Made by a program: the position numbers and the translations under genes. 64,000 nt of DNA, taken from positions 420,142 to 484,141 of the forward strand of contig NW_020290004.1 of the NCBI RefSeq assembly GCF_003144195.1, read 5' to 3'. How positions within the stretch are numbered: position 1 is the stretch's first letter; each line of letters begins with the position of its first letter. This DNA comes from Ceraceosorus guamensis. Taxonomy: Eukaryota > Basidiomycota > Exobasidiomycetes > Ceraceosorales > Ceraceosoraceae. Positions 57,401 to 64,000 of this stretch are shown piece by piece. The notes beneath the pieces were generated by a model. The model was not told the DNA's origin and ran no database searches. It saw only the letters and a program-made list of their open reading frames with translations.

Positions 57401-57885
57401 CTACCAAGCAAAGCATACCATGCCTGCTGGGTGTCCGCGCGGATCCGAAATATTGCGCCTCGCGCGACCATTTCCCTTTACGATTACAGCACCGCGTTGA
57501 CCGCTGATTGGCGCACTCGGCACTCGCAATTTGCCAAACATCAACTTTGCAAGGCACCGCCGCCTCGTCTTGCTGAGCGTTCCGATTCCCCAAGGTGTTG
57601 GGTTTCTATTGGTGTCCGCCATCAAAAGCGAGGCTCAGAGGATGCGTAGGAGAGTCCGCAAAGACAGCTTGCCGACTGCCGCCTGCGGACCGCGCGAGCA
57701 AGTTCGGCGTCAATTCCGCCAACACTTGGCGAAGCCATGCGCAGCCTCCTCGACGCATCAAACGACTCGCCCTTGACTGCGCGGCCTGAGAGGTGGCAGT
57801 GGCACTCACGAGTTTCGAGGCGATGTGACTGTTCGTCGTTCTCCTCGCGACTAGGTGGCCGCTCTGTGCCAAGCTCGTCGGCCCG
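54499..57885. other. Long intergenic stretch, no gene recognised
   Basis: About 3.4 kb with many short frames on both strands (the longest about 170 codons at 54973-55482) but none with a recognisable domain, signal peptide or convincing exon chain. CpG density is normal, so this is not the same decayed material as 45.5-52.3 kb. The last part is the promoter region of KEP-like gene 2. Confidence 0.45.
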
Positions 57886-57893
57886 CTATAAGA
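57886..57893 (+). promoter_or_regulatory. TATA-like element of KEP-like gene 2
   Basis: The phrase gctataagagcg lies about 300 bp upstream of the ATG at 58191, followed by long pyrimidine-rich tracts (58040-58100). A second AT-rich phrase, tctataaag, directly abuts the ATG and is too close to be a TATA box. Confidence 0.35.
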
Positions 57894-58190
57894 GCGAGGT
57901 CAGCGAGGACTGCCACAGTGGCATCCGAGAGGCCCCATAGCGCCCTCATTTCCGCCCACCATCATCGCGCTCGAAGCTGGCCTTCCTTTTGTCGCCACCC
58001 GATCTCCCCATTCTCTCAAGACACCTTCGTTAAATATCCAAAGCTGGTCTTGGGTATCCCCTTCTACTCGAGACTCTCATATCCCCCCCGCCCTAGCCGT
58101 GCCGGCACTGGCTGCCTCGCACCTCATACTACACATTTTCTCTCGTCGCGCACCGTGTGTGCGCGCGCCTGTGACACATAGTCTATAAAG

Positions 58191-61100
58191 ATGAAAGTCG
58201 TTGGCACTTCTTTGCTCTTCACGCTGTGGCTACACTTGATTTATGCTGCCCCTGTCCCTCTTCTCCAGCAAAGCATCGACGCGGTCGACCCCTTGCTGCA
58301 ACGTCGTTCGTCCCCCATCGAGGACGACGATGCAGACCATGCATCCTCCAACGTAGCTCGCGATGCAGCTCCTAGCTACTCCTCCCCCTCCTCCTCATCC
58401 GCTCTGGTGCCTCGCGACGATGGAGTCCTCTTGGAGAAGCGCCTAGGCGGTCTTGTGAGAGCAGCATCATTTGGAAGAAAGGCTGCCACGCCTACTGGCG
58501 TCGGTACCACTCAATTTAGCGACGATGTGGCCAGACAGTCTCTCAGCCGATTCGGCAACAGCGGCAAGGGTCTGTGAGTACGGTGTCAAAGGCGTCCGTT
58601 GAAGGTGTCAGAATTGTTGTTCCTTTGTGGCTGACCCACACACCCTTGTCGGCCAATCGCGAGCAGAAAACGAGCTGCCGCTGCAGCGCTCTTCACCGCT
58701 GCAGCTGCCGGCACTTACATTGGTCTGACGAATCGCGACAAGAAGAAAAAGCAAAAGAAGTTGCAGAAGCAAAATCCACAATTCCAGCAGCAAGCCAAAT
58801 CGCTATACGGGTCGGAGGGTGGCAAGAAGAAAAAGTCTTCAAGTATGTTTGGCTTCCGCCGTCGAAGCCTGTCCAGCGGCGATTCTCCTCACTCTGACTC
58901 GGATGAGCAGCTCGAGAAGCGCCTAAATGCGCCGATCATGCGCGGAGCTATGACCAAGCTTAGCACTGCTGGCAGCAAAGTCGGTGGCGCGGGCACCAAA
59001 GTCTTCAACAAGACGAAGACCAAGATGGCATGGAAGAGGACCGCAGTGTGAGTGCAGGGCGAAGCCATGGGGAAAGTGACACTGGGCCGTAGCTCTCACG
59101 ATCGGTTTCCTCCAGTGCAACGACTTTGGCAGGTGGTGCCATCGGCGGCGGTACTTATGCTGCGTACCACTACGCCATAGAAGCCGACAAGAAGCAGCAT
59201 GCAAGACAGAAGGCTGCTTACGATGAGCAGAAGGCGGAGTACGATGAGCTCGCGAAAGCTGCCAGACAAACCAAACGCGATCTTCCCGAGGAGCACGTTG
59301 ACTTGATCCACCGTCGTTCAATTGGACAAGATATCTCCGACGATGGCCACAGCGCCGCACATCTCGAGAAGCGTCTCGGCGGCATCACGAGGGCCATCTC
59401 TCGTTGGGGGACCAAGAGCAAATCTGCGTACCCCGAGCTGAAAGAGACGAGTCTGAGGGCCTCTCCTTCGGCTGGCAAGTGGCGCGCTGAAGGTTGGAAG
59501 GCCAAGGCTACGTAAGTCCCGCCCCAGATCCGAATCCCAAGCTTAAGATCGCAATCCTCAGCTCATAACTGGCACTTCTTGCTTTGGCATCTCTGTCCTT
59601 CTTAGTGGTGGCGTGCTCGGCGTGGGTATACTTGGCGGCATAGGATATGGCACCTACAGACTGGAAGAGGCCCAGAGGAAGGCTTGGAAGAAGGACGTGA
59701 AAGATCTGCAAAAGCTGCATCCCGCTGGTCGTCGTCGGACCCTTCCCGATGAGTCGGTCGCCTTGATCGATGATAGGTCTATGCATCAGGACATTCCTGG
59801 CCCGGTCAATGTCGCCAATGAGCCCAGCGCTCGCCTCGAGAGACGTATCGGCGGCGTCACCAAGACCATGATGTATTTGGAGAAAAACCGCAGTGCCTCC
59901 GACATATCAAGACAGGCGAGCCTCGGCACAACTTCAAGCTTTGGCAAACCTTCAAGTCTTAGCACAACTTCGAGCCTCAGCAAGTCTTCGAGTCTCGGCA
60001 AAAGCTCTGCCGCTGAGAAAAGCCGTACTGGGTGGAAGACCAAGGCTGCGTGAGTCTAATCGATGCGACGTTCGGCGCTCTGCTCAGGAGCTGATGTCAA
60101 TGTCCTCGCTCGTTCAAATCTTGCCTAGCGCCGTCACCCTTGGCCTTGGTCTGCACGGCGCCGCTGGCTACGGTATCTACAAACTTGTTGATGCTGCTAC
60201 GTCCACTGGCTCGGCGGAACCGAAGAAGCATCAGCGTCGCGATGTGTTCCAAGAGTCGCTCGGCTTCACCACTCGCTCCATCACGGAAGCTGTTCCTGTT
60301 GACGTTGCGTCTGATCTCACTCTCGAAAAGCGTAGACTGCCATCGCTATTCAAGTTCGGCAAGTCCACCAGCATCGGAGGGAGTAGTTTGGCCGCAGCCG
60401 ATACCAGGAACGTTGCAACTTCGTCTAAATGGCGCGATAGAGCGTAAGTGCCATTTGCGCGCCAGGTCGTACGAGGAGAGTTGCGAAATGACTGACGTGG
60501 CATTGCTCCTGCTTCGACTCGCCTCTCCACGCTCTGTAGTCGTTACGGTCTGGCGATCGGCGGGGGCGTATTGACAGGTGTTGGGCTCTGGCGCCTCAAC
60601 AAAGCGGTGATCGAGTCGAAGGAGAAGAAGAAGAGCAAAGACAAGAAAAAGTTGAAGCTGCGCAGCCTGCCACCGGTCGCCGGGGCTGAAGAGCTGGGCG
60701 CTCGCGAAATCCAACAAGCCATCGATGCAGACAAGGTCCAAAAGTGAGCTGGTTCTTACTATGGTCCTTCGAACGCCAACTTCCAGCCACCTTCTCCTGT
60801 AATTGCCTTTTCCCCCCTACAATATATTAACCTTCAACCCCTCTTCTCTCTTTGATGACCATGTTCCTAGCACTCACCTTGTGAAACGCTGGAACGAGGT
60901 CGATGCAGGACGCAACTCGGCGCAGACAACTTTCAACGAGGCACAAGACTGGAAACGGGGTACGCATACCGGGAACGAGGGCGTCGCTAGTAATGTGTGC
61001 GTTGCGAGCTGGCTCCCGTGCGCGCTGATGGTCTTCGCGCAACACCCTGTTCACTCTGCACGCTTCTTACCTTTGCCCAGGCCAAGCGCCGATCCGCATA

Positions 61101-63116
61101 GGTGAGTCAAGAGGTGTCCCCCAGACTATTTGCCGAAATTGGCTGATAAAGCGTTCCATTTCTCAGTGGATCGCTCGAACGTCGCGCAGGCCAAGACAGC
61201 TCGTGGAACCAAAATACCCGACCCTTGAAGAAAGCGCGCACAGAATCGTCGAATGGCAAGGCATCGGCTCGGACGACTTTTTCAAACACAATCTCCCAGC
61301 GCCCCGCATCGATTTCGAAGTTGAGTGGAGTCGCTCAAACGAGTCAACCCCTTGATTCGAACGGCATGCCGCTCAAATCGAGCTTACGAAGTCGACGTGG
61401 CTTCGCAACCTTGCAGGTCAACACAGAGCCCAGCCAGCCTCTTGATCCGAACGGCATGCCGCTCAAATCGAGCTTGCGAAGTCGGCGCGGCTTCACGACG
61501 CTGCAGGTCAACACCGACAAGCCGAAAACACCGGCACCTGACTCGCTGCGAAGGGAAGGCAGCAGCGTGACCTTCAATTTGCCCGAAAGCCTGCCCAGCT
61601 CGCCCGATATCCGAGATAGCCGGCCTGACAGTCCGGATCCTCTAGCGGCGGCCAGAGACCGGCGAGACCGTCTGCGCGCGTTCCATGCCAGCGAGTTCGA
61701 AAAGTATCGCAAGCATCCTGGAGTCGTGTACCAATTCGATGCGCATGGCAAGCGGCAGAGCAAATGGCTGGGAGAGGGTGGAAAATGGCCCGAGAAGAAG
61801 ATCCTGGGTATGAAGAGACCGTGGGCCATTGGACTTGGTACCGTCGCATCCCTTGCGGTCGGCGGCGCACTGATAGGAGTGGGCGCGCACGAGTCGCGGC
61901 GCAGATCTTCTTCCGAAGAGATTCCTCCGTCCGAGCTGTCCCTGATGCGAAGAACGATCCACGGTAGTGTGACGCCACATCCTCACCCGCATTGCTCGTA
62001 TAAAGCAGGCTCGTCTGCGGGTCTGTGCCCAAGTCAAGCAGAAGCTAGTCGCGATGTCTTTGTGGTGCAAAGAAGGGGACTCGTATTCCGCTCCATGATT
62101 CCGCAATTCGTGCTGAGTGAGTAGTTGGTTGCTTGGCGCGGCGACTCTTGCTCCTTGCTGACCATTCCCCAATCATGCCCTTGCCCGGGTCAGGCAAGGA
62201 CTCTAGAACCAGTCTCATTAAGCGCGTACCTAGACCTGAAGATGGTTTCGTGACGGCGCCAAGCTCGCCTATGAATAGCCCTCCTTCCAGCCCTGAAGGT
62301 GGGGTCAACGAGCACGCCGCCGAGTTCAAGGGTATGCTGCAACAAGCAGCAAACCTAAAGTCGACCCAGCGTAAGCCTGCCAAGTTCACCAACAAGCCGG
62401 GACAGTCCAAGTGGGTGCAAAAGACGATGCCGGCATCGGAATTCGTCTTTACTGCAGGAGGGTCTTCCAAATCAGCAGGTGCAGCTTCCAAAGGGGCGGC
62501 GTCGACGGTGCAGAAGAAGCCCGCCTTTGTCTTCACAAGCGCAGCGCTTCCAAAGACCGAGCCAGGCAAGAAGACAGGCAAAGGTGCGCTTCGAACGAGA
62601 GTGCGCGAGTCCGAGACAGCCACTGATGCGAGGGTGCGTTTCACGATATCGCGAGCAGCTGCAGCAATGTCGCAGCCTCCACCAAGCATGACTCGATTTG
62701 ACAAGGGCAAAGCGCCGATGCAGACGGAAGCCAGCACTAGTGGGGTGAAATCGCCAGAGATCCGACCCGCGACTCCCTCGCCGCCAAGACCGTCGTACAA
62801 CTCGGCCAGGAGTCGCACGGCATCCTTTAGAACCACTCCGCGCTCGCCAGACCAGTTCGATCGATGGATGCGGGCCAACAAACCGTTCATGACGAAGGAA
62901 GAGTACGACAAAGTCAGGCCAAGCAGAAAGTGGAAGGGCCGTGTTGGCAAAGCAGCGCTGTGAGTAGCATGGCCAGATGGTGCTCGTTTCATTGCGTCGC
63001 TCGAGCGTCGTGCACTGATGTCGACTGGACTCTCCTCTTCCAGCGTATCGGGCGTGGCTGGTGTCATCGGCTACGGAATTTGGGATTTGGACCGCTTGAT
63101 CTCCTCTGAGAATTGA
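58191..63116 (+). CDS. Secreted modular protein with repeated LxKR sites and Gly-rich hydrophobic modules (KEP-like gene 2), 1352 aa, 11 exons
   Basis: Family not recognised. Exons: 58191-58573, 58667-59047, 59116-59511, 59606-60049, 60129-60443, 60540-60743, 60871-60996, 61081-61101, 61167-62116, 62194-62959, 63044-63116; 4059 nt, closing exactly. All introns are phase 2 except the one after exon 9 (phase 1). Residues 1-19 are a signal peptide (LLFTLWLHLIYAA). About 25 dibasic sites follow, many of the form L-x-[KR]-R: LLEKR, LEKR (four in all), LERR (twice), LVKR, LMRR, LIKR. Seven Gly-rich hydrophobic segments occur, six of them starting at the first codons of an exon (for example VLGVGILGGIGYGTY, VTLGLGLHGAAGYGIY, VSGVAGVIGYGIW at the C-terminus), usually preceded by W-K-x-K-A. 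It reads as a precursor cut by a Kex2-like protease into basic amphipathic peptides; a multipass membrane protein is the alternative. Confidence 0.8.
61081..61101 (+). other. 21-nt microexon of KEP-like gene 2
   Basis: Exon 8, flanked by tttgcccag and gtgagt, encodes about seven residues (PSADPH plus split codons) and keeps phase 2 on both sides. It links the VASNV end of exon 7 to GSLERRAG of exon 9. Confidence 0.65.
61351..61530. repeat. 90-bp coding direct repeat, 2 copies
   Basis: Inside exon 9 of KEP-like gene 2. Copies start near 61351 and 61441, 90 bp apart, each encoding a 30-residue unit with QPLDxNGMPLKSSLRSRRGF and TLQVNT. Each copy brings one SRR dibasic site. Confidence 0.92.
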
Positions 63117-63480
63117 AGAATGTCGCGAGTTGCTTCGCGGACTGACGAGCAAAGAATGCGTGTGCTCATAAGCTTATGTGCATCTGACTGTACCGAGTCG
63201 AGCGCTCTCCTCGGGCTTATTGTATATCTGCGCTGCCTTCGAATGCATGTACAGGGTTCTCAGGTTGGCGTGTACCCCATTCTTGTACTTGTCCTAGGGT
63301 GGAATTGGAAGCCGCAATATGATGATGTGCGACGTGCGACGTGCGCGCGCGCTCTGCACCAGTGCCAGTGTGAGGCTGCACCTGACTGAAGTGGAAGGGC
63401 TGTCCCAAGCCCATGTAAGGGCGCCCAAGCTTTGAGCTCGAGGAGCATGGTGGTGCATGGCCAATGTTGAGCTTTGTCGG
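63117..63480. other. Convergent spacer
   Basis: Between KEP-like gene 2 (+) and the phosphatase-like gene (-). No coding content recognised. Confidence 0.45.
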
Positions 63481-63600
63481 ACGACCGCGCGAAGGCGTGG
63501 GGAGAGTCGCATACATCTAGCCAAAGACGAGCCTCGTCGGACGATCGCGCGAAGGTCCGAGCAGAGGCGCATACATCTAGCCAAAGACGAGCTCCTCGTC
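63481..63600. repeat. 60-bp tandem duplication over a stop codon
   Basis: 63481-63540 and 63541-63600 are near-identical 60-bp units (shared ACGA-CGCGCGAAGG, GCATACATCTAGCCAAAGAC, GAGC). The right copy contains the last codons and TAG of the phosphatase-like gene (minus strand); the left copy repeats them in its 3' UTR. Confidence 0.92.
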
Positions 63601-64000
63601 AAAGAGCTCGATGAACTGCGAGACGGCAAGAGAGTAAGCGCAAGAGCACCCCCTTCGCAAGAGCCTCTTCTTCTTCGACAAGGCAGCTCCGAGCAGCCCG
63701 ACTGACCTGCTCATTCATGACTCTGACCTTTTGCCCAGCATACCTCCTGTACTCTTCCAAGATGGCGCTAAGACACCACCTCTGCAGCTTCCTCAAGCAG
63801 CCAATGACGGTGCCCGTGCGATGTCTTCCCAAGTTGCACATGACCAGCACAGGGTATGTGCTGGGCTGTACTAGCAGATGCAGCGCTTGCAGCACCACAT
63901 CTTCGGTGATGGGATCCCAAGCATTCGTGCTGTAGAGCACTCCCAGGTGATGTAGCTGGATGCTGTGAGCCGCACAAAAGTCCAAGCTGTGTAGAGGGGG
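63577..64000 (-). CDS. Tyrosine-phosphatase-like protein of the Oca/Siw14 (PFA-DSP) group, partial
   Basis: 3' part of a gene whose start lies beyond the window. Minus-strand exons: beyond 64000 to 63707, and 63615-63577, intron phase 0 (donor gtcagt). The visible protein runs LDFCAAHSIQLHHLGVLYS, then the active-site loop VMCNLGRHRTGTVIG (C-x5-R), then CLRKLQRWCLSAILEEYRRY, and after the intron FIELFDEELVFG with the stop. This P-loop and the RKLQRW-EEYRR helix are characteristic of the fungal Oca1/Oca2/Siw14 family of dual-specificity or inositol-pyrophosphate phosphatases. The residue before Cys is Met rather than the common His. Which Oca member it is cannot be told from the part present. 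Confidence 0.88.

Noticed and set aside
1-64000. tRNA, rRNA or transposase/reverse-transcriptase genes
   Set aside because: I looked for T-arm style motifs and for transposon protein motifs and found none that I could support; a covariance-model search and a transposon profile search would decide.

Overview
The window is nuclear DNA of a filamentous or yeast-like fungus, almost certainly a basidiomycete. Every confident gene is split by short introns (about 65-100 nt, GT-AG), the genes are GC- and CpG-rich, and the repertoire is fungal: tripeptidyl peptidase II, a Met30/SconB F-box protein, a Sec14 protein, Dpm3, Ade13, a GH3 beta-glucosidase and an Oca/Siw14-type phosphatase. Protein style and the compact layout suggest Ustilaginomycotina, but that placement is inference. 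Ten multi-exon coding models were rebuilt by hand across introns and close to whole codons (1354 and 1353 codons are not typical accidents); splice sites are predictions.

Layout. 1-2.9 kb: no gene seen. 2.9-5.0 kb (+): DHA1-type MFS transporter. 6.4-9.2 kb (+): a 12-exon secreted, glycine-rich, dibasic-rich protein of unknown family (here KEP-like gene 1). 10.0-14.6 kb (+): tripeptidyl peptidase II with a basic N-terminal extension. 15.3-17.7 kb (-): bacterial-type (probably mitochondrial) prolyl-tRNA synthetase. 18.7-22.3 kb: CpG-poor remnants of coiled-coil coding DNA surrounding a small coiled-coil gene that carries a tandemly amplified 42-nt exon. 23.4-24.6 kb (+): secreted alpha/beta-hydrolase. 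26.5-29.7 kb (+): Met30/SconB F-box WD40 protein. 30.2-32.2 kb (-): Sec14/CRAL-TRIO protein. 34.1-34.8 kb (-): Dpm3 in three tiny exons. 36.5-39.4 kb (+): GH3 beta-glucosidase. 40.4-42.0 kb (-): membrane-anchored coiled-coil protein. 45.5-52.3 kb: a CpG-depleted graveyard of duplicated, stop-ridden fragments with an assembly gap. 52.7-54.5 kb (+): adenylosuccinate lyase. 58.2-63.1 kb (+): an 11-exon secreted protein built of repeated LxKR-plus-glycine-rich modules (KEP-like gene 2). 63.6-64.0 kb (-): 3' part of a tyrosine-phosphatase-like gene cut by the window edge.

The most interesting content is the pair of KEP-like genes. Both start with a signal peptide, are studded with Lys-Arg/Arg-Arg sites of the Kex2 type, and have exons that nearly all share one intron phase (phase 1 in gene 1, phase 2 in gene 2), so that each exon carries one repeat module. 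They do not look homologous in sequence but share the same construction principle. I recognise neither. Their reading as multi-peptide precursors is inference from sequence design.

The housekeeping genes belong to unrelated pathways (purine synthesis, sulfur regulation, dolichol-phosphate mannose, mitochondrial translation, peptide turnover) and there is no operon-like logic. Secreted or cell-surface products (transporter, hydrolase, GH3 enzyme, two KEP-like proteins) are well represented. A 10-mer, ACTCGTGACT, recurs in the intergenic DNA far more often than chance.
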